A stretch of 64,000 bases of DNA from Ewingella sp049889095 (GTDB lineage Bacteria; Pseudomonadota; Gammaproteobacteria; Enterobacterales; Enterobacteriaceae), in NCBI GenBank assembly GCA_049889095.1, contig JBLJFK010000001.1; one strand, 5' to 3'. Under the pieces are notes generated by a model that worked only from the letters and a program-made list of their open reading frames with translations, was not told the origin of the DNA and made no database searches. Positions 8,138 through 18,108 of the stretch are shown here, piece after piece (positions within the stretch are counted from its first letter, which is position 1; each line of letters opens with the position of its first letter). Made by a program: the position numbers and the translations under genes.

Positions 8138-9302
8138 TAAAAGCCAGCACGATGAGTTGTCCGAAAGTACCCGTTTAGTTCACGACGCACGTCACGATCG
8201 CGGTGCGATTTCGCCGCCGATTTACCAGTCTTCATTATTCAGCTTCACCGATTATGACAGCATGATCGCCCGTTTTCGCGGCGAAAGCGACCACGCATTG
8301 TATTCCCGAGTCGATAACCCGACGGTGGTGGAGTTGCAGAAAAAAGTCGCGCAGCTCGAAGGTGGCGAAGCATGTCTGGCCTTTGGCAGCGGCATGGCGG
8401 CGATCAGCAACGCCATTCTCAGCGTGGCCGGTCCCGGCGACAAAGTGGTATGCGTAAACCACGTTTACCCTGACACCTACCGCTTCTTGCGCGGATTCTG
8501 CACCCGTTTTCAGATTGAATCACAATTCATCGATGGCAGTTCGTTGGCCGTTTTAGAAGAAGCAATACAGGGCGCGAAGCTGCTTTATCTAGAAAGCCCT
8601 AACAGTTGGGTGATGGGCGAACAGAATCTGCGGGCGATTGCGGAACTGGCTAAAAAACACGGCGTGACGACGATGATCGACAACAGCTGGGCGTCGCCGA
8701 TTTTCCAAAAACCGCTGGCGGCGGGCATCGATCTGGTGATCCACTCCGCCTCGAAGTACATCAGTGGGCACAGCGACGTGGTGGCCGGGTTGGTGATCTC
8801 CAGTGGCGAACGCATCACTGCCATCAGCCGTTATATCAGCCCGTTTTTGGGTGGCAAACTTTCTGCCAACGAAGCGTGGTTGCTGCTGCGCGGCCTGCGC
8901 ACCTTGCCGTTGCGGATGCGCCAACATCATGAAAGCGCCCTTGAGCTGGCGCGCCGTCTCCAAGGTTATTCGCGCATTACGCAGGTCAATCATCCCGGCT
9001 TAGATCCGCTGCCTACCTCGATCCTGACAGGCTATAGCGGCCTATTTTCTTTCGAACTCAGCGACTGCATCGACATTCCGACGTTCTGCAACGCGCTGAA
9101 GCTGTTCCGCATGGGCGTCAGCTGGGGCGGTTTTGAAAGCCTGGTGATGCCAGCGATCTCTGTGCTGAATCAGGCGGGTGAATTCAATTCGGCGATTGAT
9201 TTCGGCGTGTCGCCGCGGGTGATCCGTATTTCCATCGGACTGGAAGATATCGAGGATTTGTGGCGCGACCTGAAAAACGCCATCGAAAGTGCCTGTTCCT
9301 AA
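8124..9302 (+). CDS. Cys/Met-metabolism PLP-dependent enzyme (cystathionine beta-lyase-like)
   Basis: A 392-residue fold-type I PLP enzyme of the Cys/Met metabolism family. The pyridoxal lysine is K211 in HSASKYISGHSD, preceded by D186 in MIDNSW. YSRVDNPTV near residue 60 is the phosphate-binding tyrosine/arginine region. Members cleave or exchange the gamma/beta bond of cystathionine and related thioethers; which reaction is used here is not resolvable. Its overlap with a GntR regulator and position directly before a complete ABC importer suggest that it processes an imported sulfur or amino-acid conjugate rather than serving core methionine synthesis (inference). Confidence 0.85.
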   Translation: MQQDDKSQHDELSESTRLVHDARHDRGAISPPIYQSSLFSFTDYDSMIARFRGESDHALYSRVDNPTVVELQKKVAQLEGGEACLAFGSGMAAISNAILSVAGPGDKVVCVNHVYPDTYRFLRGFCTRFQIESQFIDGSSLAVLEEAIQGAKLLYLESPNSWVMGEQNLRAIAELAKKHGVTTMIDNSWASPIFQKPLAAGIDLVIHSASKYISGHSDVVAGLVISSGERITAISRYISPFLGGKLSANEAWLLLRGLRTLPLRMRQHHESALELARRLQGYSRITQVNHPGLDPLPTSILTGYSGLFSFELSDCIDIPTFCNALKLFRMGVSWGGFESLVMPAISVLNQAGEFNSAIDFGVSPRVIRISIGLEDIEDLWRDLKNAIESACS

Positions 9303-9362
9303 AGATTTGTCTCAAAGAATGTTCCTGTGATCCGACCCTTTGCTCCGTGGAGAATCAAGATT

Positions 9363-10643
9363 ATGCGACACCCGAAACCTCATGTGCTCAGCCTGCTGGC
9401 CCTCAGCGTCAGCCTGTTTTCCTGCGCCAGTTTTGCCGCCACCAAACTGACGTTAGTGGAAGTGATCACCAGCCCTGCGCGTACGGAAATGCTGCAAAAA
9501 ATGTTAACAGTCTACAAAGCGCAACACCCGGACGTCGAGATCGAGGTGGTATCGCTGCCGTGGGGGCAGGCGTTTGAAAAGCTCGGCACCATGATCCAGA
9601 GTGGACAATACCCGGACGTCGTGGAAATGCCCGACACCTGGCAGGGGTTGTACGCCAGTAACGGCATGCTGGCGGATCTCGAACCGCGCCTGAAAAACTG
9701 GAACGGTACGCCGGATCTGACCGACAAAACGCTGACCATGGCGCGTTCGTCCGGCGGCACCGCCACCATGATCCCCTACGGTTTCTATCTGCGGGCGATG
9801 TTCTGGAACAAGAAACTCTTCCAGCAGGCTGGTCTGACTGAGCCGCCGAAAACCATGGATGAATTTATGGCCGATGCGAAGAAAATCAGCGCGCTCGGCA
9901 ACGGCATCAGCGGCTATTGTATGCGCGGCGGCGTCGGTGGCACCAATGCATGGATGATGTTTATGGCGGCAATGAACGGCTCGCCGGAGTTCTTCGACAA
10001 AGAAGGTAACAGCACGCTGACGCAACCGGGTGCCATCAAAGGTGCCCAGTTCCTGGTGGACATGTACCAGAAAGGCTATGCGTCGAAAGATAGCGTGAAC
10101 TGGGGCTTTAATGAAATCGTCTCCAGCTTCTATTCCGGTAAGTGTGCGATGCTCGATCAGGATCCGGACGCATTAATCGCCATCAAAAACAGCATGAACC
10201 CGGACGATTTCTCCGTCGCGCCGATGCCGCTGGGGCCGAACGGCAAAGCCTATCCGACCATCGGTTACACCGGCTGGTCGATGTTCAAACAAAGCAAAAA
10301 TCAGGATCAAAGCTGGGATCTGATTTCTTTCCTCAGTAACAAAGAAAACAACCTGACGTGGTCGAAATTCGTCGGCACGCTGCCGATTTACAAAGGTGCG
10401 GAGCAGGACGCTTATTACCATGCGCCGCAGTTTGCAGGATGGTTTGCCGAGCTGAACAGCCCGGATTACATCCCGCTGACGATGCCGACGCACCTTAAAG
10501 GCTGGGGCTATTTCAATTCGGTTATCGTCAAAGACAGTTCGCAGGAAACGCTGCTCGGCCAGAATGACACCGAAAGCATGGTGAAAGACTGGGCGAAGTA
10601 CCTGACCAAAGAACAGAAAGCGTGGCTGGCTACGCAGAAGTAA
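9363..10643 (+). CDS. CUT1-type ABC transporter substrate-binding protein
   Basis: The protein is 426 residues from ATG 9363. That start puts a clean signal peptide (ending SFAA) at the N terminus, with GGAG 12 bases upstream; an in-frame GTG at 9327 is less likely. The fold is that of family-1 sugar-binding proteins: VDMYQKGYASK, FSVAPMPLGPNGKAYPTIGYTGW and WDLISFLSNKENN are typical blocks. It would bind a solute, usually an oligosaccharide or glycoside, in the periplasm. It is followed by two permeases and an ATPase in the standard CUT1 order. Confidence 0.88.
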   Translation: MRHPKPHVLSLLALSVSLFSCASFAATKLTLVEVITSPARTEMLQKMLTVYKAQHPDVEIEVVSLPWGQAFEKLGTMIQSGQYPDVVEMPDTWQGLYASNGMLADLEPRLKNWNGTPDLTDKTLTMARSSGGTATMIPYGFYLRAMFWNKKLFQQAGLTEPPKTMDEFMADAKKISALGNGISGYCMRGGVGGTNAWMMFMAAMNGSPEFFDKEGNSTLTQPGAIKGAQFLVDMYQKGYASKDSVNWGFNEIVSSFYSGKCAMLDQDPDALIAIKNSMNPDDFSVAPMPLGPNGKAYPTIGYTGWSMFKQSKNQDQSWDLISFLSNKENNLTWSKFVGTLPIYKGAEQDAYYHAPQFAGWFAELNSPDYIPLTMPTHLKGWGYFNSVIVKDSSQETLLGQNDTESMVKDWAKYLTKEQKAWLATQK

Positions 10644-10704
10644 GGCTCACCGGCTCCGGCAAAATACTGCCAGAGTGTCTATTCCCAATCAATGGAGACG
10701 CGTC

Positions 10705-11628
10705 ATGATGTTGGAAGTTTCACCACCAGACACCGCTGCCGCGCCGCGCTTTCCCCGTTTGCGGGCGCTGCTGGAACCCTGGGTGTACCTCAGCCCGACG
10801 CTGGTGCTGATCGCGCTGTTTATCTTTGTCCCGATGGCGATCGGTATTTCTTATGCGTTTCAGAATATTCAGCTGCTTAATCCGTCCGATACCGGCTGGG
10901 TCGGGCTGGACAATTTTCGCACCATGTTTGACGACCGACATTTTTACGCCGCGCTGCGTCACACATTCAACTGGACGCTGACGTCGCTGGTCTTGCAGTT
11001 CGTGCTGGGTCTCGGGCTAGCGTTGTTGCTTAACCGTGAATTTGCCGGGCGCGGCTGGGTACAGGCGCTGGTGTTCCTGCCGTGGGCGGTTCCGGCGTTT
11101 CTTTCCGGCCTGACCTGGGCATGGTTGCTCAATCCTGTCATTGGCGTGCTGCCGTACTGGCTGACCGATCTGCACATCATTTCTGAGCCGTACAACATCC
11201 TGTCCGATCCGCAACTGGCGCTGTACGGGCCGGTGGTGGCCAACGTCTGGTTCGGCATTCCGTTTTTTGCGATCACGCTGCTGGCAGCATTGCAGTCGAT
11301 CCCTAAAGATTTATACGAAGCGGCAGCCATGGACGGCGCGTCCGGCTGGCAGCAATTTTGTAAAGTCACGCTGCCGTTCCTTGCACCGATGATTGCCATC
11401 ACGGTGATGTTGCGCACCATCTGGATCGCCAATTTCGCCGATCTGATTGTGGTGATGACCGACGGCGGCCCGGCGAATTCCACGTCAATTCTCTCGAGTT
11501 TCATTTTCACTACCGCCTATCGCAAACTCGATTTTGGCTATGCCTCGGCGATGGCGGTATTCCTGCTGGTGCTAATGACGCTTTACGCGCTGGTATTACT
11601 GCGCATCCGCCATCAGTTATTAAAATAA
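10705..11628 (+). CDS. CUT1-type ABC permease 1 (MalF/UgpA-like)
   Basis: About 307 residues with six membrane segments and the coupling loop EAAAMDGASGWQQFCKVTLPFLAP near residue 205. I chose ATG 10705 because GGAG lies seven bases upstream; the frame also has a GTG at 10675. It pairs with the next gene to form the inner-membrane channel of the importer. Confidence 0.88.
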   Translation: MMLEVSPPDTAAAPRFPRLRALLEPWVYLSPTLVLIALFIFVPMAIGISYAFQNIQLLNPSDTGWVGLDNFRTMFDDRHFYAALRHTFNWTLTSLVLQFVLGLGLALLLNREFAGRGWVQALVFLPWAVPAFLSGLTWAWLLNPVIGVLPYWLTDLHIISEPYNILSDPQLALYGPVVANVWFGIPFFAITLLAALQSIPKDLYEAAAMDGASGWQQFCKVTLPFLAPMIAITVMLRTIWIANFADLIVVMTDGGPANSTSILSSFIFTTAYRKLDFGYASAMAVFLLVLMTLYALVLLRIRHQLLK

Positions 11629-11641
11629 AAAGGAGAGCCAC

Positions 11642-12484
11642 ATGAATGCATTGTCATTAGGACTCTGGCTGCGCAAAGGCGGGCACCGGCTGGGGATCCT
11701 GTTTTATCTGCTGTTCGCGCTGTTTCCGATTTACTGGCTGATCAAAATTTCGATCACGCCGGACAAACTGCTCTATAGCGAAGGCGTGAAGATGTGGCCG
11801 GGTGAGATGACGCTGGTGCATTTTCAGCGCGTATTTACCGAAAGCCAGTTTCCGCTCTATTTCTTCAATAGCCTGATCGTGTCGTTTGGCACGGCATTTT
11901 TGACCACGGTGATCGCCGCAGGTGCGGGCTTTGCGTTTTCCCGTTTTACTTTCAAAGGCAAAACGGTGATGGCCGCATTGCTGCTGTTCACGCAGATGTT
12001 CCCGCTGGTGATGATCCTGGCGCCGATTTACAAAGTGATGGCACCGCTGGGGCTGACCAACAGCCTGCTGGGGTTAATTCTGATTTATACAGCGTTTAAT
12101 GTGCCATTCGCGACATTTCTGATGCAATCATTTTTCGACAGCATTCCGAAAGATCTGGAGGAGTCAGCGATGCTCGAAGGATGCAGCCGTTTTATGGCGC
12201 TGCGCAAAGTGATCATCCCGCTGACCCTGCCGGGGATGGCCGCCACGCTGGGATTTGTGTTTACTGCCGCGTGGAGCGAACTGTTGTTCTCCCTGATGTT
12301 AATCAACAAAAACGATGTGATGACGTTCCCGGTCGGCTTGCTGAGTTTTGTGTCGAAGTTTGCAGTTTCCTGGGGTGACATGATGGCGGCGGCCGTGTTG
12401 GCGCTGATTCCCGCTTGCCTGTTTTTTGCGTTCATTCAGCGTTACCTGGTTCAGGGACTGACGGCCGGTGCGGTAAAAGGATAA
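11642..12484 (+). CDS. CUT1-type ABC permease 2 (MalG/UgpE-like)
   Basis: A 280-residue permease with six membrane segments and the coupling loop EESAMLEGCSRFMALRKVIIPLTLPG. A strong AGGAG ribosome binding site precedes the ATG. The gene begins 13 bases after permease 1 and ends four bases before the ATPase gene, a tight operon. Confidence 0.9.
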   Translation: MNALSLGLWLRKGGHRLGILFYLLFALFPIYWLIKISITPDKLLYSEGVKMWPGEMTLVHFQRVFTESQFPLYFFNSLIVSFGTAFLTTVIAAGAGFAFSRFTFKGKTVMAALLLFTQMFPLVMILAPIYKVMAPLGLTNSLLGLILIYTAFNVPFATFLMQSFFDSIPKDLEESAMLEGCSRFMALRKVIIPLTLPGMAATLGFVFTAAWSELLFSLMLINKNDVMTFPVGLLSFVSKFAVSWGDMMAAAVLALIPACLFFAFIQRYLVQGLTAGAVKG

Positions 12485-12488
12485 TTTT

Positions 12489-13583
12489 ATGGCTCAGATT
12501 ACGATTTCCGATCTCCAAAAACGTTACGACAACGTCGAAGTGCTGCGGCACATCAACCTGACCATCAAAGACGGCGAATTTGTGGTGCTGGTCGGCCCAT
12601 CCGGCTGCGGGAAATCCACGCTGCTACGCACTATCGCCGGGCTGGAGCTGGCGACGTCGGGGGACATCCGCATCGGCACGCGGCTAATGAATCAGGTCGC
12701 CCCGAAAGACCGTGATATCTCGATGGTGTTTCAAAGTTACGCGCTTTATCCGCACATGACGGTAGCACGCAACATGGGGTTCAGTCTTGAAGTGCAAAAG
12801 CGTCCGCAAGCCGAAATCGACGCTGTCGTTAACAAAGCCGCCGAGATCCTTGGCCTGACCGAGCTATTGCATCGCCGCCCGAAAGAGCTTTCCGGCGGGC
12901 AGCGTCAGCGCGTGGCGATGGGCAGGGCGATAGTACGCGAACCGAAGGTGTTTCTATTTGATGAACCACTGTCTAATCTTGATGCTCAACTACGCGGGCA
13001 GATGCGTATTGAGATCAAAAGCTTGCATCAGAGAATGCGTAATACCATTGTGTATGTCACCCACGATCAGGTCGAAGCCATGACGTTGGCTGACCGCATT
13101 GTCGTGCTCAACCATGGTCTGATCCAACAGGTGGGTACGCCACTCGAGTTGTATGACACACCGGCCAACCAGTTCGTTGCCAGCTTTATAGGTTCGCCAT
13201 CAATGAATTTTATCAAAGGTACGCTGGAACTTGGTGACTGGGGTCCGCTAGTACGGATCAGCCCGACCTTATCACTGCCGGTTGATCTGAACATCACCGG
13301 ATTACAAAGTGGTAAACCCGTCATTTATGGTGTGCGGCCGGAAGCGATTGTACTCGCCGCCGAAGGTGAGGCAGGTGCGCTGCCTCTGGATGTTACGCTG
13401 ATTGAACCCACCGGTCTGAGCGAACTTATTCATGGAACCATTGCCGGCGAGCCAGTCAGCGTGTACAGCATGGTGAGATCGGCAAGCCACCCGGGCAGCC
13501 GGTTATGGGTCAATATTGATACAGCGAGGATGCAGTTGTTTGATGCAGGGAGCCAGCAGAGACTTTTAAAAATAAATGAGTGA
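12489..13583 (+). CDS. CUT1-type ABC ATPase (MalK/UgpC-like)
   Basis: A 364-residue ATPase with Walker A GPSGCGKST, signature LSGGQRQR, Walker B VFLFDEPLSNLD and VTHDQVEAM. It has a full C-terminal MalK-type regulatory/TOBE domain (from about residue 240, SFIGSPSMNF onward). It completes the importer that begins at 9363. The operon ends at a strong hairpin about 60 bases downstream. Confidence 0.9.
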   Translation: MAQITISDLQKRYDNVEVLRHINLTIKDGEFVVLVGPSGCGKSTLLRTIAGLELATSGDIRIGTRLMNQVAPKDRDISMVFQSYALYPHMTVARNMGFSLEVQKRPQAEIDAVVNKAAEILGLTELLHRRPKELSGGQRQRVAMGRAIVREPKVFLFDEPLSNLDAQLRGQMRIEIKSLHQRMRNTIVYVTHDQVEAMTLADRIVVLNHGLIQQVGTPLELYDTPANQFVASFIGSPSMNFIKGTLELGDWGPLVRISPTLSLPVDLNITGLQSGKPVIYGVRPEAIVLAAEGEAGALPLDVTLIEPTGLSELIHGTIAGEPVSVYSMVRSASHPGSRLWVNIDTARMQLFDAGSQQRLLKINE

Positions 13584-13642
13584 TTTTTTAAACTGCGACC
13601 AAATTCACTTTAATTATTCAAATTTTTAAGGTTTTTGACATT

Positions 13643-13681
13643 AAAAAAAACCGGTCTATGGTTTCCCATGACCGGTTTTTT
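13643..13681. terminator. bidirectional intrinsic terminator between ABC operon and rnb
   Basis: AAAAACCGGTC and GACCGGTTTTT form a long stem, extended inward by ATGG/CCAT around a TTTC loop. It has an A-run on the left and a T-run on the right. Its position between convergent genes fits termination of both. Confidence 0.85.
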
Positions 13682-13713
13682 ATCGCGTAAGCAAAAGCTT
13701 CACACCAGAGAAA

Positions 13714-15657
13714 TTAAACCACTGGTTTGGCGATCACATTGCGATTTTCCATGCGCACTTCTGCAATCTGTACGTCGATGATATCGCTCTGACGATAGGC
13801 GACTTCGCCTTTGATCAGCACGGTACCTGTATCGAAGCTGCAAACCAGTTCATCGCGCACACTGTGCAGGAACGGAGCAGGGATGAAGGCAACAGCGCCG
13901 ATATCCTGCAGGCGTACGCGCAGTCCGCCACGGGTGACGTCAATAACTTCAGCGCTGAATTTAGTATCAGTACCGACTTTATCTTCCAGATAACGGGCGT
14001 AGAGCCAGTCACCGACATCGCGTTCGGCCATGCGGTTAGCACGACGACGCTCAGCCAGCTGGATAGTCATCTCATCCTGAGGTTTCTCACCAGGCTGCTG
14101 CAGGATCATCGCTTTTAGCAAACGGTGGTTCACCATGTCGCCGTACTTACGGATCGGTGAAGTCCAGGTTGCGTAAGCTTCCAGACCCAGACCAAAGTGT
14201 GGTCCCGGCGTGGTACTGATTTCAGCAAACGTCTGGAAACGACGAATACGGCTGTCGAGGAACTGGGTTGGCATCGCGTCAAGCTTACGTCGCAGCGCGC
14301 AAAAGCCTGGCAGGGTCAACAACTCTTCGGCATTGGCTTCCACGTCGTTGGCCTGCAATACGGTGACTGCATTTTCTACCAGAAGCGGATCGAACCCGGT
14401 ATGCACGTTGTATACGCCGAAACCGAGGCTATCGCGCAGGGCGATAGCGGCGCAGACGTTTGCTGCGATCATCGATTCTTCTACGATACGGTTGGCGATA
14501 CGGCGATGCTCAGCGATGATCTCCAGCACATTACCTTTCTCACCCAGTACGAAGCGGAAGTCAGGACGGTCTTTAAACACCAGCGCGTGCTCGGTGCGCC
14601 ATGTGCTGCGCAGGTCACAAAGACGCTTCAGCAGACGGATTTGATCGGCGATGGCATCACTATTGGGCTGCCAGACGCTTTTCTCTTCCTGCTCGATCCA
14701 GTCGGAGACGTCGTCGTAAGCCAGTTTGGCTTTAGATTCGATGGTGGCAGAGAAGAAGCGGATATCGCTGCCCAGTGCACCGTCAGCCGACAGCGTAACG
14801 CTGCATGCCAGTACCGGACGCTGAACGTCTGGCCACAGTGAGCAAATGTCGTCAGAGAGTTCACGCGGCAGCATCGGGATGTTAAAGCCCGGCAGATAGT
14901 TGGTAAATGCACGCTTCTTGGCAATGTTGTCGAGCTCGCTGCCTTCAGACACATAGGCAGTAGGGTCGGCAATCGCGATATTCAGTTGCAGGGTGCCGTC
15001 ACCGTTGTCTTTCACATACAGTGCGTCATCCATATCCTGAGTACTGCCGCTATCGATGGTCACATACGGCAGGGCGGTCAGGTCTTCGCGGGTCAGACCC
15101 TGATCGAGGATCTCAGCGATTTCGGCCTTAGGCGCTTCGCGCTCAAGGTTGTGTCGAGCCAGCGTAACCCACCATGGTGCCAGATCGTCGACACCGGTGG
15201 TGATCCACTCGGTGATCTCAGCCTGGAAGCTGTTATCGCCTTCTTTCAGCGGATGGCGGCGCATTTCAGCCACACACCAGTCGCCATCGCTCACTTCGTG
15301 ATTGATGTTGCGAGTAACGCGACACTGAATGGAATCACGCAATAATGGATGATCAGGAATAATGGAGAGGCGGTCATCTTTTTTGGTGACGCGACCGACA
15401 AAACGGCTCAGGAATGGTTCAACCAGCGTTTCAGGCTGAACCACTTCACGTTCCTTTTCGGTCTGCAAAGAGGCAATTATACGGTCGCCGTGCATGACTT
15501 TTTTCATGTACGGCGGCGGGATGAAGTAACTTTTTTGACCGTCTACTTCAAGAAAGCCAAAGCCTTTCTCAGTTCCTTTAACAACGCCTTCAAGGCGTGG
15601 AGTCTGAGAGTGAAGTTGCTGTTTTAGCTGCGCGAGCAGCGGGTTATCTTGAAACAT
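13714..15657 (-). CDS. rnb: exoribonuclease II (RNase II)
   Basis: The protein is 647 residues from the ATG at 15657, where the sequence begins MFQDNPLLAQLKQQLHSQ exactly as in E. coli RNase II (644 residues). The open frame extends 46 codons further upstream, but those residues are not family-like. It has N-terminal cold-shock domains, the catalytic RNB domain with the acidic cluster in TIDSGSTQDMDDAL, and a C-terminal S1 domain. It degrades single-stranded RNA processively from the 3' end in the cytoplasm. It transcribes alone; the YdeP-type gene lies 144 bases upstream on the same strand. Confidence 0.96.
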   Translation of the reverse strand: MFQDNPLLAQLKQQLHSQTPRLEGVVKGTEKGFGFLEVDGQKSYFIPPPYMKKVMHGDRIIASLQTEKEREVVQPETLVEPFLSRFVGRVTKKDDRLSIIPDHPLLRDSIQCRVTRNINHEVSDGDWCVAEMRRHPLKEGDNSFQAEITEWITTGVDDLAPWWVTLARHNLEREAPKAEIAEILDQGLTREDLTALPYVTIDSGSTQDMDDALYVKDNGDGTLQLNIAIADPTAYVSEGSELDNIAKKRAFTNYLPGFNIPMLPRELSDDICSLWPDVQRPVLACSVTLSADGALGSDIRFFSATIESKAKLAYDDVSDWIEQEEKSVWQPNSDAIADQIRLLKRLCDLRSTWRTEHALVFKDRPDFRFVLGEKGNVLEIIAEHRRIANRIVEESMIAANVCAAIALRDSLGFGVYNVHTGFDPLLVENAVTVLQANDVEANAEELLTLPGFCALRRKLDAMPTQFLDSRIRRFQTFAEISTTPGPHFGLGLEAYATWTSPIRKYGDMVNHRLLKAMILQQPGEKPQDEMTIQLAERRRANRMAERDVGDWLYARYLEDKVGTDTKFSAEVIDVTRGGLRVRLQDIGAVAFIPAPFLHSVRDELVCSFDTGTVLIKGEVAYRQSDIIDVQIAEVRMENRNVIAKPVV

Positions 15658-15801
15658 ATCGTCCAGGGGTGGGGTTAGAATGGCTCGATTAGCGGCAGAT
15701 AGTTTTACGCGAAATGGCTCCTGCGGGCAAGTAGCATCTCCCTTTTCACCGCATATCCATGAAGTGAAAAGGGACTTTTTCGCGATGCCTCGCATAACCT
15801 G

Positions 15802-18108
15802 TCAGACGATACGTTGTCGTTCGACTTTTGGTTGGCAGCGACGGATGGCAACCGGAATCGCTTTAGAGGTTGGTGTGTGGGTCTGATCACCGAAACTGGA
15901 CATCGGCACCAGCGGGTTAGTTTCCGGGTAGTAAGCCGCCAAATTGCCGCGCGGAATATCGTAGCTGACCAGTTTGAATCCCGTGACTTTACGCTCCACG
16001 CCGTCGGTCCACAGCGTCTCAATTTCTACCAGTTCGCCGTCCTGCATACCCAGTTCCGCCAGATCCAGTGGATGAATAAACAGCACTTCGCGCTGCCCGT
16101 AAACGCCACGGTAACGATCATCAAGGCCGTAGATGGTGGTGTTGTATTGGTCATGCGAACGCAGGGTTTGCAGGGTGAACGGTGCCTCCTGATTGCCCTG
16201 CGGGATCAGTTGATCCGGTAGCAGCGCCGCACTGAAATTGGCTTTAGCGGTCGGCGTATTGAAGTTCAACTCCGCCGCTGCATTGCCCAAATAGAAACCG
16301 CCCCTGATATCGCAACGTGCATTAAAATCGTTAAAACCTGGGATAGTGGCTTCGATGTGATCACGGATCAAGTTGTAGTCATCTGCCAGCTTCATCCAGT
16401 CGAGGAATTTGTCACCCAGAACGGCATTGGCGATACCGCAGACAATCGCCGTTTCTGAGCGCTGCTCAGGCGACAGCGGAATACCGACGCCCTCTGAAGC
16501 ATGCACCATGCTAAAGGAGTCTTCGACGGTAATAAACTGCGAGCCGGTGGCCTGCATATCAAGTTCGGTACGTCCCAGCGTCGGCAGGATGAGTGCTTCA
16601 CGCCCTGGCGTTAAGTGGCTGCGATTTAGTTTGGTACTGATTTGCACTGACAGGTCAAGATTGCTTAGGGCGCGGTGTGTCCGCAGGGTATCCGGTGCCG
16701 CTGCGGCCAGGTTACCGCCAAGACAAATAAGGACTTTCGCGTCACCGGTCAACATGGCTTCCAGCGCTTCCACGGTGTTATGGCCCGGATGGCGGGGAGG
16801 GGTAAAGTTGAAGTGTTTTTCCATCGCATCAAGCAGCGATTTTGGCGCTTTTTCGTCGATACCCATCGTGCGGTTACCCTGCACATTACTGTGACCACGA
16901 ACCGGACACAGACCCGCACCCGGTTTACCCAGTTGTCCAAACAGAAGTTGCAGGTTGGTGATTTCACGGACGGTCGGCACCGAGTGTTTGTGTTGGGTAA
17001 TGCCCATCGCCCAGGTGCAGATCACCCGTTCAGCCTGTACATAAATTGATGCAGCTTCGCGGATATCTTCCTCGGACAATCCTGATTGTTCGGTAATTTT
17101 CTTCCAGGATGTCACATCGACAACCGCCAGATACGCTTCCACGCCTGCGGTGTTCTGCGCGATGAATTCGGCATCAAAAATGGTGCCCTGACCCGATGCC
17201 ACGCGGTCGCGATCGGCTTCCAGTAACGCCTTAACCATTCCGCGCACTGCGGCCATATCCCCGCCCAGATTCGGCTGGTAATAGGCAGAGCTGATGCGGC
17301 CGGATTTGGTGGTCACCACTTCCAACGGTTTCTGCGGATCGGCAAAGCGTTCCAGACCACGTTCACGCAGGGTGTTGAAACTGACCACCTTCGCACCGCG
17401 ATCGGCAGCGTGGCGCAAACTGTGCAACATTCTTGGGTGGTTGGTACCTGGATTCTGGCCGAAAACAAAAATAGCGTCGGCTTTCTCGAAATCGTCCAGG
17501 CGAATAGTCCCTTTACCCACGCCGATGCTCTGCTTCAGGCCGACACCGCTGGCTTCGTGGCACATGTTGGAACAGTCGGGGAAATTGTTGGTACCGAACA
17601 TGCGGCCAAATACCTGATAAAGATAGGAAGCTTCATTACTGGCGCGCCCGGAGGTATAGAAATCCGCTTCATCAGGGCTGGTTAACCCTTTCAGATGGCT
17701 GGAAATCAGTGAATAAGCGGCGTCCCAGCTAATTGGCTCGTAATGGTCAGTGGCGCGGTTGTAACGCAGTGGGTGGGTTAGCCGACCCTGATATTCGAGG
17801 AAGTAGTCGCTCTGCTCGCGCAGTTTACTGACGCTGTGCTGAGCAAAGAATTCTACTTCTACCGCTTTACGCGTTGCTTCCCAACTGACGGCTTTGGCGC
17901 CGTTTTCACAGAAGCTGAAGGTGCTGTGATTATCGTCGCCCCATGCACAACCCGGGCAGTCAAAACCCCGCCCTTTATTAACGCGCATCAGGTTACGCAG
18001 GTTGGAGAGGACTTTTTTACTGTCAAACACGTAACGGGTGGTCGCTTCCAGTGAACCCCAGCCGCCAGCCGCCGCCGTATAGGGTTTTATCTCAGTTTTG
18101 AATTTCAT
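15802..18108 (-). CDS. ydeP: FdhF/YdeP-family molybdopterin oxidoreductase
   Basis: 768 residues from ATG 18108 (MKFKTEIKPYTAAAGGWG, aligning with the E. coli YdeP N terminus); the frame runs up to a TTG at 18150. It is a catalytic subunit of the bis-MGD molybdenum enzyme superfamily related to formate dehydrogenase. The N terminus has CPGCAW at C51/C54 and C67, and the likely molybdenum ligand is C183 in SNMCHEAS, a cysteine rather than selenocysteine. There is no export signal, so it is probably cytoplasmic. The E. coli relative is linked to acid resistance. Only three N-terminal cysteines are obvious, so a complete [4Fe-4S] site is uncertain. The reaction is unknown. Confidence 0.85.
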   Translation of the reverse strand: MKFKTEIKPYTAAAGGWGSLEATTRYVFDSKKVLSNLRNLMRVNKGRGFDCPGCAWGDDNHSTFSFCENGAKAVSWEATRKAVEVEFFAQHSVSKLREQSDYFLEYQGRLTHPLRYNRATDHYEPISWDAAYSLISSHLKGLTSPDEADFYTSGRASNEASYLYQVFGRMFGTNNFPDCSNMCHEASGVGLKQSIGVGKGTIRLDDFEKADAIFVFGQNPGTNHPRMLHSLRHAADRGAKVVSFNTLRERGLERFADPQKPLEVVTTKSGRISSAYYQPNLGGDMAAVRGMVKALLEADRDRVASGQGTIFDAEFIAQNTAGVEAYLAVVDVTSWKKITEQSGLSEEDIREAASIYVQAERVICTWAMGITQHKHSVPTVREITNLQLLFGQLGKPGAGLCPVRGHSNVQGNRTMGIDEKAPKSLLDAMEKHFNFTPPRHPGHNTVEALEAMLTGDAKVLICLGGNLAAAAPDTLRTHRALSNLDLSVQISTKLNRSHLTPGREALILPTLGRTELDMQATGSQFITVEDSFSMVHASEGVGIPLSPEQRSETAIVCGIANAVLGDKFLDWMKLADDYNLIRDHIEATIPGFNDFNARCDIRGGFYLGNAAAELNFNTPTAKANFSAALLPDQLIPQGNQEAPFTLQTLRSHDQYNTTIYGLDDRYRGVYGQREVLFIHPLDLAELGMQDGELVEIETLWTDGVERKVTGFKLVSYDIPRGNLAAYYPETNPLVPMSSFGDQTHTPTSKAIPVAIRRCQPKVERQRIV

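Noticed and set aside
13815..15345. Several long open frames opposite rnb
   Set aside because: They are antisense shadows of the high-GC third codon positions of RNase II.
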